A stretch of 64,000 nt of DNA. It comes from Geobacter sp. FeAm09. Lineage in GTDB: Bacteria > Desulfobacterota > Desulfuromonadia > Geobacterales > Pseudopelobacteraceae. Position 1 is the stretch's first letter. Each line of letters opens with the position of its first letter. This document shows positions 9,728 to 19,389 of the stretch, in pieces. A model generated the notes under the pieces. The model did not search any database. It was not told the origin of the DNA and saw only the letters and a program-made list of their open reading frames with translations. The position numbers and the translations under genes are program-made. The stretch lies in contig NZ_CP042466.1 of NCBI RefSeq assembly GCF_008330225.1, forward strand, positions 1 through 64,000, in the 5' to 3' direction.

Positions 9728-11323
9728 ATGTCGGAGTATGGTACATTACAGGATCGCGTACGTCACAAATCGCTTCTGAGCAAGGTCATGACAGCCGAAG
9801 AGACCATCCAGTTCTTCAAGCCGGGGATGAACCTGGGGTGGTCCGGCTTTACCCCCGCCGGCTACCCGAAGGTGGTCCCGATTGCGCTGGCTGACCATGT
9901 GGAGAAGAACAACCTCCAGGGGAAATGGAAATTCAACCTGTTCATCGGCGCTTCGGTAGGGGCTGAAACCGAGGACCGCTGGGCTTCTCTCGACATGATC
10001 GACCGCCGCTGGCCGTATCAGACCGGTAAGAACATCGCCGCCGGCATCAACGAGGGACGCATCCGCATGGGCGACAAGCACCTCTCCCTGTTCGCCCAGG
10101 ACCTGGGGTACGGTTTCTACACCAAGGACACCGAAACCGGCAAGCTCGACCTGGCCATCATCGAGGTTTCGGCCATCACCGAGGACGGGGGCTTGGTCCC
10201 CACCTCCTCCTGCGGCGTCATTCCGGAGATCCTGATGATCTGCGACAAGATCATCATCGAGGTCAACACCGGCGAGCCGTCGTTCGAGGGGATCCACGAC
10301 CTGGTTTCCTGCGGCACTCCGCCGAATCGCCAGGTGTTGAACATCACCAAGGCCGGCTCCCGCATCGGCTCCACGTCGATCCCCTGCGACCCGAAGAAGA
10401 TCGTGGCCGTGGTGGAATCGAAACTCCGCGACCAGGGGCGCGCCTTCGCCGAGCAGGACGACACGTCCGAAGCCATCGCCAGCCATATCATCGATTTCTT
10501 CACCCATGAAGTCAAGATGGGGCGCCTGCCGGACAACCTGCTGCCGATCCAGTCGGGGGTCGGTTCCATCGCCAACGCCGTAATCGGCGGCCTGGCCAAG
10601 GGGCCGTTCTACAACCTGTCCGTCTATACCGAGGTGCTCCAGGATACCATGCTCGACCTGTTCGATTCGGGCAAGCTGGACCACGCCTCCTCTTGCTCGC
10701 TCTCCCTTTCGGCGACACCCGGCTTCCCCAAGTTCTTCGAGAACATGGACAAGTATTTCGACAAGATCACCCTGCGGCCGCTCTCCATCTCCAACGCCCC
10801 GGAGCCGATCCGGCGCCTGGGGGTCATCGCCATGAACACCCCGGTGGAGATCGATATCTACGCCCACGCCAACTCGACCCTGGTCGGCGGCACCCGCATG
10901 ATCAACGGCCTGGGCGGCTCCGGCGACTTCCTGCGCAACGGCTTCCTCAAGATGATGCATACCCCGTCGAGCCGTCCGAGCAAAACCGACCCGACCGGCA
11001 TCTCCTGCGTGGTGCCCCACTGCTCCCACATCGACCACACCGAGCACGACCTGGACTGCGTCATCACCGAGCAGGGGTTGGCCGACCTGCGCGGCCTCTG
11101 CCCGCGGGACCGGGCCAAGGTCATCATCGACAAGTGCGCCCATCCGGACTACAAGCCGATCCTCACCGAGTACTTCGAAATGGCCAAGGCCGACTGCCTC
11201 AGGCGCAAGGTCGGGCATGAGCCCCAGTTGTGGGACCGTGCCTTCAAGATGCATCTCAACCTGGAGAAGAACGGCACCATGAAGATCAAGAACTGGGACG
11301 TGAAGGTGGACCTCTGCGAATAG
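9728..11323 (+). CDS. Succinyl-CoA:acetate CoA-transferase (acetyl-CoA hydrolase family)
   Basis: Intact 531-aa class I CoA-transferase. Key stretches are NLGWSGFTPAGYPK, the loop SGVGSIANAVIGGL, the expected catalytic glutamate in YTEVLQD (E302), and GGSGDFLRNGF near the end. In Geobacter such enzymes move CoA from succinyl-CoA to acetate, activating acetate while completing the TCA cycle. Substrate choice is inferred from the presumed host. AGGAGG precedes the ATG, a strong promoter lies 150 bp upstream and a terminator follows. Confidence 0.85.
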   Translation: MSEYGTLQDRVRHKSLLSKVMTAEETIQFFKPGMNLGWSGFTPAGYPKVVPIALADHVEKNNLQGKWKFNLFIGASVGAETEDRWASLDMIDRRWPYQTGKNIAAGINEGRIRMGDKHLSLFAQDLGYGFYTKDTETGKLDLAIIEVSAITEDGGLVPTSSCGVIPEILMICDKIIIEVNTGEPSFEGIHDLVSCGTPPNRQVLNITKAGSRIGSTSIPCDPKKIVAVVESKLRDQGRAFAEQDDTSEAIASHIIDFFTHEVKMGRLPDNLLPIQSGVGSIANAVIGGLAKGPFYNLSVYTEVLQDTMLDLFDSGKLDHASSCSLSLSATPGFPKFFENMDKYFDKITLRPLSISNAPEPIRRLGVIAMNTPVEIDIYAHANSTLVGGTRMINGLGGSGDFLRNGFLKMMHTPSSRPSKTDPTGISCVVPHCSHIDHTEHDLDCVITEQGLADLRGLCPRDRAKVIIDKCAHPDYKPILTEYFEMAKADCLRRKVGHEPQLWDRAFKMHLNLEKNGTMKIKNWDVKVDLCE

Positions 11324-11348
11324 CGGCGTCACCCATTCCCGCAAACGA

Positions 11349-11377
11349 CCCCGCCGGCACAGCCGGCGGGGTTTTTT
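11349..11377 (+). terminator. Terminator after CoA-transferase
   Basis: A 10-bp GC-rich stem, 11349-11358 with 11362-11371, has a very short loop and is followed by six Ts. Confidence 0.85.
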
Positions 11378-11491
11378 CATGCTACCCCGCCCATATACTG
11401 CTTGAACTTGTCCCGCACTTATGCTTTAAATAACACGATTTACCTGCCTGTCACCACCATGAGAATCAATTTCACTCCCGGGGCGGTAGCG

Positions 11492-12196
11492 ATGGCTGAT
11501 ACGATAAGCGGTTTCCAAGGCGCCGTGGTGGGTCTTTCCCTTACGGACGTCATCCAGCTCAAGGGACACAACAAGTATACCGGCGGCATCACGATCGAAT
11601 ACGGTGAGCAAAAAGGGGCCATCTATTTCGCCGACGGCGAGATCATCCATGCCGAACTGGGGCCGGAGATCGGCGAGGAGGCCATCTACCGGATTATCAA
11701 GTGGCCGGGCGGCATCTTCAATATCCACCCCGAAATGACCTCCAACGTCTGCACGATCCACTACCGCACCGATTACCTGCTGCTCGAAGCCCTGCGCCGC
11801 ATGGATGAAGAAAACGCCGGAGCGCCCGGATCAGGCGGCGAATCGGCCCCGGCAGTGGCCCCGCGGCGGACCATGAGCAAGGTCGCGGCGCGGCTCCAGG
11901 ACATTGAGGCGGTCACGTACGCGGTGCTGCTGGACAAAGCAGGCAACCCGCTCCAGGATAACAGCATCGAAGCCGTGGCCCTGGCCGCCAAGGGACTCTT
12001 CCTGGCCACCACCGGCAACCGTTTCGGTGAGCTTCTGGGGCTGGGAGAGATCAAGGCGGCGGCCGTGCAGACGAAGCAGTATCACCTGCTGATGTACGAC
12101 TCCAAACAACATTATCTCAGCATCGCCGTCAAACCGGAAGCCAACCTGGAGAGTGTGGAGAGAGAGATCAGGGCGGTATTGATCCCCGGCAAGTAG
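11492..12196 (+). CDS. DUF4388 and roadblock/LC7-like protein
   Basis: The start at 11492 (MADTISGFQGAVVGLSLTDV) places the DUF4388 motif at the N-terminus; longer in-frame starts at 11402 and 11459 lack clear ribosome sites. Residues 5-110 are the DUF4388 region (GAIYFADGEIIHAELG, IKWPGGIFNIHP). The last 110 residues look like a roadblock/LC7 fold (AVLLDKAGNPLQDNSIEAVA). Such proteins often act as scaffolds or small-GTPase regulators in motility or polarity. The downstream gene is a second roadblock-like protein 12 bp away. Confidence 0.7.
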   Translation: MADTISGFQGAVVGLSLTDVIQLKGHNKYTGGITIEYGEQKGAIYFADGEIIHAELGPEIGEEAIYRIIKWPGGIFNIHPEMTSNVCTIHYRTDYLLLEALRRMDEENAGAPGSGGESAPAVAPRRTMSKVAARLQDIEAVTYAVLLDKAGNPLQDNSIEAVALAAKGLFLATTGNRFGELLGLGEIKAAAVQTKQYHLLMYDSKQHYLSIAVKPEANLESVEREIRAVLIPGK

Positions 12197-12208
12197 GAGA
12201 TTGGCACC

Positions 12209-12904
12209 ATGCAGGATATCTTGCAGCATATCAACAGTGTCGAGGGGGTTATCGGCAGCGCCGTTTTCGGCGGCAGGGGCGAGGTCCTCGCCCACGCCTT
12301 TCCCTCGCTGATCGATGCTGAATCCCTCAAAAAAACGGCGGCCCTGTCGCTGGAGTGCACCTACGGGCTGCAGATCGAACAGAACCTCGATATCCTGGAC
12401 CTGCGCTACGCCGATGGCCGCATCCTGGTGAAGGCCTTTCCCGGGGCCATGCTCTGCCTTCTGTGCGCCAAGAATATCAATCTCCAGGTTCTGTTCATCA
12501 CCCTCAACCTGGCGGTCAAGAAACTGGAATCGCTTCTGCCCAAGCAGGGCGAGCCCACGGCGGCGGTGCGGCAGACCGACGCCCCGGCTGACCAGGGAGG
12601 GGCGGCCGCCGCCCTGAGGCTGCGCATCAGCCACCTTGCGAACAAGGAGGCCAGCAGCAGCTTCGATTCGTTCGGCATGGTCGCCATCAGTCAGCCCACC
12701 TCCAAGTATATCGGCGATTTCTACAAGGCGCCGTTCAAAAAGCTCAGGCTGGTCAACGAGGCTGCGGGCACGAGCGGGACATTCCCGGTCATGGTCATGA
12801 ACGACATGGGGCAGCAGTACGACGGCACGATCATCGTCGGACCGGGGATCGAAAAGAAGCTCAAGGTGAGCGACGGGGACAAGATCGAGGTGGCGCTCGG
12901 CTGA
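12209..12904 (+). CDS. Roadblock/LC7-like protein
   Basis: 231 aa. The N-terminal 115 residues have roadblock/LC7 features (GVIGSAVFGGRGEVLAHAFP, LVKAFPGAMLCLLCA). The rest is a linker and an uncharacterised C-terminal domain (FPVMVMNDMGQQYDGTIIVG). Roadblock proteins usually pair with a Ras-like GTPase such as MglA, but none is nearby. It is co-transcribed with the DUF4388 gene and ends in a terminator. Confidence 0.6.
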   Translation: MQDILQHINSVEGVIGSAVFGGRGEVLAHAFPSLIDAESLKKTAALSLECTYGLQIEQNLDILDLRYADGRILVKAFPGAMLCLLCAKNINLQVLFITLNLAVKKLESLLPKQGEPTAAVRQTDAPADQGGAAAALRLRISHLANKEASSSFDSFGMVAISQPTSKYIGDFYKAPFKKLRLVNEAAGTSGTFPVMVMNDMGQQYDGTIIVGPGIEKKLKVSDGDKIEVALG

Positions 12905-12930
12905 CGCCGGCAGGCAGCAGTGAAACGTAA

Positions 12931-12961
12931 CGGGGGGCGGGATTCCGCCTCCCGTTTTTTT
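12931..12961 (+). terminator. Terminator after roadblock genes
   Basis: A 10-bp GC-rich stem, 12931-12940 with 12945-12954 and one G-T pair, is followed by seven Ts. Confidence 0.8.
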
Positions 12962-13033
12962 GTGGCCGGGCGGTGGCGTAACGAAGGGGCCGGGGCGGTA
13001 CGGTTGCAGGTGCCGTGAGCCGGATGGCAGGGG

Positions 13034-13933
13034 TTACCCCGGGTTCTTTGCCTTGGGATGCGCCTTGTCGTAGACCTCCATCAGGCGGTCGATGCCGACG
13101 TGAGTGTATTTCTGGGTGGTGGAGAGGGAGGCGTGGCCCAAAAGCTCCTGGATCGACCTGAGGTCGGCCCCCCCTTCCAGCATGTGGGTGGCGAAGGTGT
13201 GCCGCAGGGTATGGGGGGAGATACGCCTGAAGGCGGCCACCCGCAGGACGTGGGCATCGATGATGCGCGTCACGCTGCGGCGGTTGAGGCGTTGGCCGCG
13301 GGTATTGAGGAAGAGCGGGCCGGTTCCGGCCAGTTCCCCGCGCTGGGCCAGGTACTCCCGGACGGCCTGGGCGGCGCGGCTCCCCACCGGCACTATACGC
13401 TCCTTGCCCCCCTTGCCCAGCACCCGCACCATGCCGCCGGACAGATCGAGATCGCCAACGTTCAGGCCGGTCATTTCGGAAACGCGCAGCCCGCTGGAAT
13501 AGAGCAGCTCCAGGACTGCCCGGTCCCTGAGGGCGTACTTCTCGTCTGGCGAGGGGGCCTCCATGAGGGCGGTAGCCTGGTCGATGTCCAGGTGAAATGG
13601 CAGGCGTTGTTCCCTCTTGGGCGTGGCGGTCAACTCGGCCGGGTTTTTGTCGATCTCGCCCCGCCGCAGCAGGAAACGGAAAAAGGTCCGTATGGCGGCC
13701 AACTTCCGGCCGATGGAGCTTTTCATCGCCGTTTTGCCGAGCAGGGCCAGATAGCGCCGCAGCAAAAGATGGTCCATCTCCCCGGCCGAGACGTCATCGC
13801 CCCGCTCTTTGGCGACAAAGAGCGCCAACTGCTCCAGGTCGCGGCGATAGGCGGCCAGGGTGTGGGGCGAAACGTTGCGCTCCGTCTCCAGGTAGGCACA
13901 GAAGGCGGTTATCTGTTCGGCAAGACGTGCCAC
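13034..13933 (-). CDS. xerC: Tyrosine recombinase XerC
   Basis: 299-aa tyrosine recombinase of the usual XerC/D length. The N-terminal SAM-like DNA-binding domain ([19 protein letters not shown]) is followed by a catalytic domain with R in [36 protein letters not shown] and the nucleophile tyrosine in that last motif. It resolves chromosome dimers at dif. The start is a GTG at 13933 with a weak site. It is not next to the mobile element, so a housekeeping role is likely. XerD cannot be excluded from sequence alone. Confidence 0.8.
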   Translation of the reverse strand: MARLAEQITAFCAYLETERNVSPHTLAAYRRDLEQLALFVAKERGDDVSAGEMDHLLLRRYLALLGKTAMKSSIGRKLAAIRTFFRFLLRRGEIDKNPAELTATPKREQRLPFHLDIDQATALMEAPSPDEKYALRDRAVLELLYSSGLRVSEMTGLNVGDLDLSGGMVRVLGKGGKERIVPVGSRAAQAVREYLAQRGELAGTGPLFLNTRGQRLNRRSVTRIIDAHVLRVAAFRRISPHTLRHTFATHMLEGGADLRSIQELLGHASLSTTQKYTHVGIDRLMEVYDKAHPKAKNPG

Positions 13934-13960
13934 GGTAAAAGCCTCAAAAGCGAAAATCGT

Positions 13961-14345
13961 TTCTCACAGAGCACACAGAGGCACAGAGAAAAGATTGGAA
14001 TATATTCGCCTCTATCTGTAATCGTTCGGTTTTATTTGTGTCTTTCGTATTTTTCGTGAATAACCGTTATTTAGATAGAGAGCCAGCGTTGTCCGGTTTA
14101 GTCTTTGCAATAGAGTTTAGACCCTGCTTTATCCCCTCACCCGGCCTTCGGCCACCCTCTCCCGACGGGAGAGGGGATGGTGAATATCCCTTCTCCCACC
14201 GGGAGAAGGTGCCCCGAAGGGGCGGATGAGGGGGCTTTTGACATGCTACGCAAACCTAACCGGACATTACGGATAGAGAGCCATTTTTTTGATGTTCTCC
14301 GTGCCTCTGTGAGCTCTAGCGAACGAAGTGAGCGAGTGAGCGAGT
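13961..14345. repeat. Nested palindromic intergenic repeat between xerC and a lipoprotein gene
   Basis: The 430 bp between the genes hold no ORF. An outer inverted repeat pairs 13977-13991 with 14294-14308 (14 of 15). Inside, a 12-bp direct repeat (gatagagagcca) occurs at 14074-14085 and 14272-14283. It brackets an 11-12 bp inverted repeat, 14090-14101 with 14256-14266. The centre (14135-14234) has four GC-rich hairpins, including ccctctcccgacgggagaggg. This looks like a REP/MITE-type dispersed element. The right flank has short gagcgagtgagc repeats. Confidence 0.7.
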
Positions 14346-14363
14346 GAGAGATGCCTTTGACTC

Positions 14364-14786
14364 TCATTCAAAAGGAGGTAGGCCGCTCTTCACCTTCCAG
14401 CTCTTCCGTTCGTTGATGTCGCGGTAGACCCAATCCTGCCGGTAGCTCTGGGTCTTGATACGGTTGGAGGGGAGGATGTAGTAGTCGAATTCGGCCACCA
14501 CCTCGCCGGTCCCCTTGTCCGGCAGGCATTCGGAAGTCAGGATGCGGAAATCGGTGATGGCGACCTCCCGCTTTTTGATGTCGGCGGCGGCTTTCACGAA
14601 CTCGTCGCGCAACTCGGGCACCATGTAGGCCATGCCGGCCCCCTCGATCTCATGCCAGCGCAGCAGCTTGTTGTAGGCCTTCATGCTCTTTTCGAACTCC
14701 TCGCGGATGGTCGAGTTCGGTGTGCTGCAGGCGGTTGTCATCAGGCAGCAGAGCAGGAGCAGCCCCGCCTTGAACGTTTGTATCAT
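14364..14786 (-). CDS. Small lipoprotein of unknown function
   Basis: 140-aa protein with a lipoprotein signal (LLLLCCLMTTAC). The mature part is a mixed alpha/beta domain (MKAYNKLLRWHEIEGAGMAY, VVAEFDYYILPSNRIKTQ) that I cannot assign to a named family. The ATG at 14786 overlaps the stop of the upstream methyltransferase gene as ATGA, so it is probably translationally coupled to it. Membrane location is inferred. Confidence 0.75.
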   Translation of the reverse strand: MIQTFKAGLLLLCCLMTTACSTPNSTIREEFEKSMKAYNKLLRWHEIEGAGMAYMVPELRDEFVKAAADIKKREVAITDFRILTSECLPDKGTGEVVAEFDYYILPSNRIKTQSYRQDWVYRDINERKSWKVKSGLPPFE

Positions 14787-16615
14787 CGCCGTTCCCCTTC
14801 CCGTGCGTGAATATAGTCGATCAACTCCAGGGCCAGTTCGCATTTTCCGAAGGGGGGGATCAGGTAGTAGCCTCCGGCGGCAGTGAAGGTGGCGTCGATG
14901 AACTCCTTGGCAATGGCCAGCCCCTCCCGGGCGCCGGCTTCCTTCTCCAGGCCCTTCATGCGGGCGCGGATCGCGTCCGGGACGCTGATGCCCGGCACCT
15001 CGTTGTGCAGATACTCGGCATTGCGTTCGCTTACCAGCGGCATGATCCCCGGCAGAAGCGGGATGCCGCAATCCCGGGTCTGTTCAAGGGCCTCCAGGAA
15101 CAGACCCGGGTCATAGACCGGCTGGGTCTGGGCAAAACGGGCGCCGTTGGCCGCTTTCTTGCGCAGCCGTTCGGCCTGGAGCGCCATGTTCTTCGTATTG
15201 GGATTGAAGGCCGCCCCGACGGTAAAGCCGGTCCCGCTGCCGATGGGGTTGCCGATGGCGTTCACGCCGCGGTTCATGTCGGTGAGGAGCTTGATCAGGG
15301 TGAAGGAGTGGAGATCGAAGACCGACGTGGCCCCGGCATGGTCCCCCATGGCGGCGGGATCGCCGGTCACCGCCAGGATCGTGTGCAACCCCAGCAGGCT
15401 GGCGCCCATCATGTCCGACTGCATGCCGATCAGGTTGCGGTCCCGGCCGGTGACGTGGATGATGACCTCGATGCCGACCTCGCGCTGGATGATGCTCCCC
15501 AGGGCGATGTTCCCCATGCGGGGGCGGGCCAGGGGATTCTCGGCCAGGTTGATGGCATCCACCCCGGCCTCCTTCAGGCGCCGGCTGCTCTCGATGATCC
15601 GGCGGCAGTCCATCCCCTTGGGCGGGTCGAGCTCTACGGTGATGACCTTGCGGCGCCCCCACGGATCCAGAAACGAAGCCCTGTGGGGCCGGGAGCCTTC
15701 CTGGACCCCAGCGGCGGCATGGGCAGACACGGGGGGGCGCGGAGAGGGCCGCCTGCCTGCCAGGGTGCGGGCGAGTGCGGCGATATGTTCCGGCGTGGTC
15801 CCGCAGCAGCCGCCGATCAGGCTGGCTCCGGCGGCGGCCATCTCTTCCGCCATGGCGGCGAAATAATCGGGGGTGGCGCGGTAGATGTAGCGCCCTTCAT
15901 GGTACTCGGGAAAGCCGCTGTTGGCATAGGCTGAGATCGGCTTGGCGGTCAGGGCCGCCAGGCGGCGCACCACCTTGACCAGTTCCAGCGGGCCGGCACC
16001 GCAGTTGGCGCCCAGCATATCGGCTCCGGCCGCTTCCACGGCGGCGCAGAACGCCTCCACCGTCGTGCCGTCGCCGCTGCGCCCCCCCTCCATGAAGGCC
16101 ATGGAGGCGCAGACCGGCAGGCCGGTCTCCCGGGCCGCCCGTACCGCTGCGACCAATTGCTCCAGCGAGCCAAAGGTCTCCAGCAGGAGCAGATCCACCC
16201 CCCCTTCGGCCAGAGCGATGCACTGTGCCCGGAAATGCCCTGCCATGACGTCGGGGGTCAACTCCTGTTCCTCGCCCTTCATGCGCACCAGGGGGCCCAC
16301 CGAACCGGCGACGAGTTTGTCGCCATTCCCGGCCGCCTCCCGGGCGATGCGCGCCCCGGCCCGGTTGATCTCGCCGACCTTGTGCCCCAGGCCGATGGCC
16401 GCCAGTTTGGTATGGTTGGCGCCGAAGGTGTTGGTCTCGATCACCTGGGCCCCGGCGGCGGCGTACTCGCGGGCCAGTTCCAGCACCAGGGCCGGACGCA
16501 CCAGGTTCAAGTGCTCGAAGTTGCTGTCGAGCCCGATCCCCCTGGCGTAAAGCATGGTGCCAACGGCCCCGTCTCCGGTAAGGATCTCTGTTGTGAGTCT
16601 GTCGAGAATAGTCAT
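14783..16615 (-). CDS. Bifunctional homocysteine S-methyltransferase / methylenetetrahydrofolate reductase
   Basis: 610 aa. Residues 1-285 are a homocysteine methyltransferase domain (GDGAVGTMLYARG) with the zinc cysteines in GANCG and GGCCGTTPEHI. Residues about 320-610 are a MetF-like reductase (TVELDPPKGMD, HVTGRDRNLIGMQSD, FAQTQPVYDP). Together they would make methyl-THF and methylate homocysteine for methionine synthesis; whether the methyl donor is methyl-THF is not visible. Fusions of this kind occur in several anaerobes. The short lipoprotein gene is coupled downstream. Confidence 0.85.
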   Translation of the reverse strand: MTILDRLTTEILTGDGAVGTMLYARGIGLDSNFEHLNLVRPALVLELAREYAAAGAQVIETNTFGANHTKLAAIGLGHKVGEINRAGARIAREAAGNGDKLVAGSVGPLVRMKGEEQELTPDVMAGHFRAQCIALAEGGVDLLLLETFGSLEQLVAAVRAARETGLPVCASMAFMEGGRSGDGTTVEAFCAAVEAAGADMLGANCGAGPLELVKVVRRLAALTAKPISAYANSGFPEYHEGRYIYRATPDYFAAMAEEMAAAGASLIGGCCGTTPEHIAALARTLAGRRPSPRPPVSAHAAAGVQEGSRPHRASFLDPWGRRKVITVELDPPKGMDCRRIIESSRRLKEAGVDAINLAENPLARPRMGNIALGSIIQREVGIEVIIHVTGRDRNLIGMQSDMMGASLLGLHTILAVTGDPAAMGDHAGATSVFDLHSFTLIKLLTDMNRGVNAIGNPIGSGTGFTVGAAFNPNTKNMALQAERLRKKAANGARFAQTQPVYDPGLFLEALEQTRDCGIPLLPGIMPLVSERNAEYLHNEVPGISVPDAIRARMKGLEKEAGAREGLAIAKEFIDATFTAAGGYYLIPPFGKCELALELIDYIHAREGERR

Positions 16616-16721
16616 GGGGTAACCACGTTCTTAGGAGCTGGCGTATCTGCTGTTGCCCGAATCCCCGAGATGGGGTATATAGAACATTCTCCTATTTTTG
16701 CTCCAGGATGGAATACTTACG

Positions 16722-17330
16722 ATGCATGCTCTTATTCAATGGCTTCTCCACACCATCGGCACCATGGGCTATCCCGGCATATTCCTGCTTATGGCCATGG
16801 AGAGTTCGGTGATCCCGGTGCCGAGCGAGTTGGTCATGCCGCCGGCCGGCTACCTGGCCTTCCAGGGAAAGATGAACCTGGCGGCCGCCATTGCGTGCGG
16901 TACCCTGGGAAGCCTCGTGGGGGCCTACGCCAACTATTTCGCCTCCCGCTACCTGGGGAGGCCGCTGATCATCAGGTATGGCAAATACGTCCTGATCCCG
17001 CCGGAGAAGTTTGAACGGGTGGAGCGTTTTTTCCTCCAGCACGGCGAGATCTCGACCTTCATCGGCCGGCTGCTGCCGGTGGTCCGCCATCTGATCTCCA
17101 TTCCGGCCGGCCTGTCCGGCATGGGGCACATCCGCTTCTCGCTCTACACCCTGGCAGGCGCCGGCCTCTGGTGCAGCATCCTGGCCGTCATCGGCTATGC
17201 CATCGGCGAGAACCAGCAGTTGATCATGCAGTACTCGCACAAGGCCCTCGCCTGGGTCATTGTGTTCAGCATTATTCTGGTTGCAGTCTATGTATGGCGC
17301 TATCGCCGGCGCAACGGTATTAAAGCGTAA
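16722..17330 (+). CDS. DedA-family membrane protein
   Basis: 202-aa inner-membrane protein with the VTT/DedA signature: YPGIFLLMAMESSVIPVPSE near the start, then GRLLPVVRHLISIPAGLSG with the conserved arginine, and several hydrophobic helices. DedA proteins flip or move phospholipids or undecaprenyl phosphate. The ATG at 16722 is preferred to a TTG at 16698 because it fits the family N-terminus. It is divergent from the methyltransferase gene and 40 bp upstream of pgeF. Confidence 0.85.
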   Translation: MHALIQWLLHTIGTMGYPGIFLLMAMESSVIPVPSELVMPPAGYLAFQGKMNLAAAIACGTLGSLVGAYANYFASRYLGRPLIIRYGKYVLIPPEKFERVERFFLQHGEISTFIGRLLPVVRHLISIPAGLSGMGHIRFSLYTLAGAGLWCSILAVIGYAIGENQQLIMQYSHKALAWVIVFSIILVAVYVWRYRRRNGIKA

Positions 17331-17370
17331 AGCCGGCGAGAAGGCAAAAGATTTTTCAGAAGGAGCACGC

Positions 17371-18171
17371 ATGCAGATCAAGCGCACGGGGCGCATCCAC
17401 TACGTTGCCGTCGATTTTGCCGGTTCACCCGGATCGGTTCAGGGGTTTACCACCCGCCACGAGGGGGTATCCCGTCCCCCCTACAATTCGCTCAACCTGG
17501 GGATGAACACCCAGGACCAACCGTTCAACGTCGAGGGTAACCGCAGCATCCTGACCCGCACGTTCGGCGTCAACCAGGAGGCCCTGGTCAGCGTGCGGCA
17601 GGTGCACGGCACCGATATCCTGGTAATCGACGAACCCAACGAGGATTACAGCCACTTCTTGAGCGTGGAGAGCGACGCCATCATCACCAATCAGCCCGGC
17701 GTCATGATCGGCATCTGCGTGGCCGACTGCGTGCCGATCCTCCTCTGCGATCCCCGCAACAGGGTTGTGGCTGCGGTCCATGCCGGCTGGCAGGGCACCG
17801 CGGCCAAACTGGTTGCCAAAACAGTGGCCGGGATGGGTTCGCTCTTCGGCAGCGATCCCAAAGAGTTGCAGGCCGCCATCGGCCCCAGCATCGGCAAATG
17901 CTGCTACGAGGTGGATGCTCCGGTCAGGCAGGCCTTTCTCCAGAACGGGATGCCCTGGAACTCCTTTGCCGAGGCCCGCGGCGAGGGCACGTGGCTGCTC
18001 GATATGGCCGCCGCCAACCGGGACCTGCTCCTGACCGCCGGCGTGCCGGCCGCCGGGATACAGGTCTCCGATATGTGCGTCTGCTGCCGGAAGGACCTGT
18101 TCTTCTCCTACCGCCGGGATAGTGGGGATACGGGCAGGCAGATGGGCTTCATTATGCTGACGCCGCCATAA
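17371..18171 (+). CDS. pgeF: Peptidoglycan editing factor PgeF / multicopper polyphenol oxidase family
   Basis: 266-aa single-domain protein of the YfiH family. Metal ligands are visible in VRQVHGT (His), CVADCVPIL (Cys) and VHAGWQGT (His). Family members remove misincorporated amino acids from peptidoglycan precursors and have been reported to show adenosine deaminase/phosphorylase activity. AAGGAG precedes the ATG at 17371; the longer frame upstream overlaps DedA and is not used. Confidence 0.85.
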   Translation: MQIKRTGRIHYVAVDFAGSPGSVQGFTTRHEGVSRPPYNSLNLGMNTQDQPFNVEGNRSILTRTFGVNQEALVSVRQVHGTDILVIDEPNEDYSHFLSVESDAIITNQPGVMIGICVADCVPILLCDPRNRVVAAVHAGWQGTAAKLVAKTVAGMGSLFGSDPKELQAAIGPSIGKCCYEVDAPVRQAFLQNGMPWNSFAEARGEGTWLLDMAAANRDLLLTAGVPAAGIQVSDMCVCCRKDLFFSYRRDSGDTGRQMGFIMLTPP

Positions 18172-18333
18172 CCGGGGCTTTCCTTGCCGCTCTGAACACC
18201 TCTTGACATAGTTGATACGTAAGCACCGCCGTTCTGGACTCGCTGACCCTGGTATCATCCGCATTCTGACGACGTATCCGCGAAGGCCCCGCTGCCGGAC
18301 GATTCCCGGGTACCATGGATTGAGAGGTGAGAT

Positions 18334-19389
18334 ATGCTTGCCAAAGTCCTCAGCAGCGCCCTGATCGGGATCGATGCCCTGCTTGTGGATGTGGAGGTGG
18401 ATCTGGCCCCCGGCCTGCCCGCCTTTGCCACGGTCGGCCTGCCCGACGGCGCCGTCAAGGAGAGCAAGGACCGGGTCAAGGCGGCCCTCAAGAACTCGGG
18501 CTACGATTTCCCGGCCCGGCGCATCACCGCCAATCTGGCGCCGGCCGACATCAAGAAGGAAGGGGCGGCCTTCGACCTCCCCATCTCCATCGGCATCCTG
18601 GCGGCGACCGGCGTGGTGAAGACGCCCCGCCTGCGGGAGTACCTGCTTTTGGGGGAGCTCTCCCTGGATGGCGGCCTCAAGGCGATCCGCGGCGCCCTTT
18701 CCATGGCGGTCGCCGCCAAGCGAGCCGGCCTGGCCGGCGTCATCCTGCCCGCGGAGAACGCGTCCGAAGCTGCGGTGGTGGAGGGAATCGACATCATTGC
18801 CGCCACCGCCCTTTCCCAGGTGGTGGAATTCCTCAATGGCCGTGACGGGATCGACCCCTTTGCGGTGGACCTCCAATCCCTCTTCACCAGCGGTTGCGAA
18901 TATGGCGAAGACTTCAGCGAGGTCAAGGGGCAGGAACACGCCAAGCGGGCCCTCGAAGTCGCCGCCAGCGGCGGACACAATATCCTCATGATCGGCCCTC
19001 CAGGGTCGGGCAAGACCATGCTGGCCCGCCGCATCCCCACCATTCTGCCGCGCATGTCGTTTGACGAGGCCATCGAGACCACCAAGATCTTCAGCGTCAG
19101 CGGCATGCTGGAGAGCGGCCGGGCGCTCCTGGCGGCCCGGCCGTTTCGTTCCCCGCACCATACCATCTCCGACGTCGGCCTGATCGGCGGCGGCACCACG
19201 CCCAAGCCGGGGGAGGTCTCCCTGGCCCACAACGGCGTCCTGTTTCTGGACGAGTTGCCCGAATTCAAAAAAAACGTCCTGGAGGTGCTGCGCCAGCCGC
19301 TGGAAGACGGCCGCGTCACCATCTCCCGCTCCCTTCTGACCCTGACCTATCCCTCCCGGGTAATGCTGGTCGCGGCCATGAACCCCTGA
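18334..19389 (+). pseudogene. comM: ComM/YifB Mg-chelatase-like ATPase, truncated by element insertion
   Basis: The N-terminal 351 residues match YifB/ComM: a LonB-like domain ([18 protein letters not shown]) and an AAA core with Walker A GPPGSGKT (221-228) and Walker [11 protein letters not shown] (D306). The frame ends at LVAAMNP, exactly before the family's CPCG zinc motif, because foreign DNA begins there. About 150 C-terminal residues are missing and should lie past the right end of the element. ComM helps branch migration during natural transformation. GAGGTGA precedes the ATG. Confidence 0.85.

Noticed and set aside
9746-11380. A 544-codon antisense frame over the CoA-transferase
   Set aside because: A shadow of a GC-rich coding frame; the plus-strand product is a clear enzyme with promoter, ribosome site and terminator.
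13058-14059. A 333-codon plus-strand frame over xerC
   Set aside because: Antisense shadow; the minus-strand frame has all XerC catalytic residues.
16616-16721. Possible riboswitch upstream of the methyltransferase/MTHFR gene
   Set aside because: I could not trace a SAM, SAH or cobalamin riboswitch core in this 106-bp stretch.
17425-19230. A 601-codon antisense frame over pgeF and comM
   Set aside because: Antisense shadow of two recognised genes, crossing the intergenic region.
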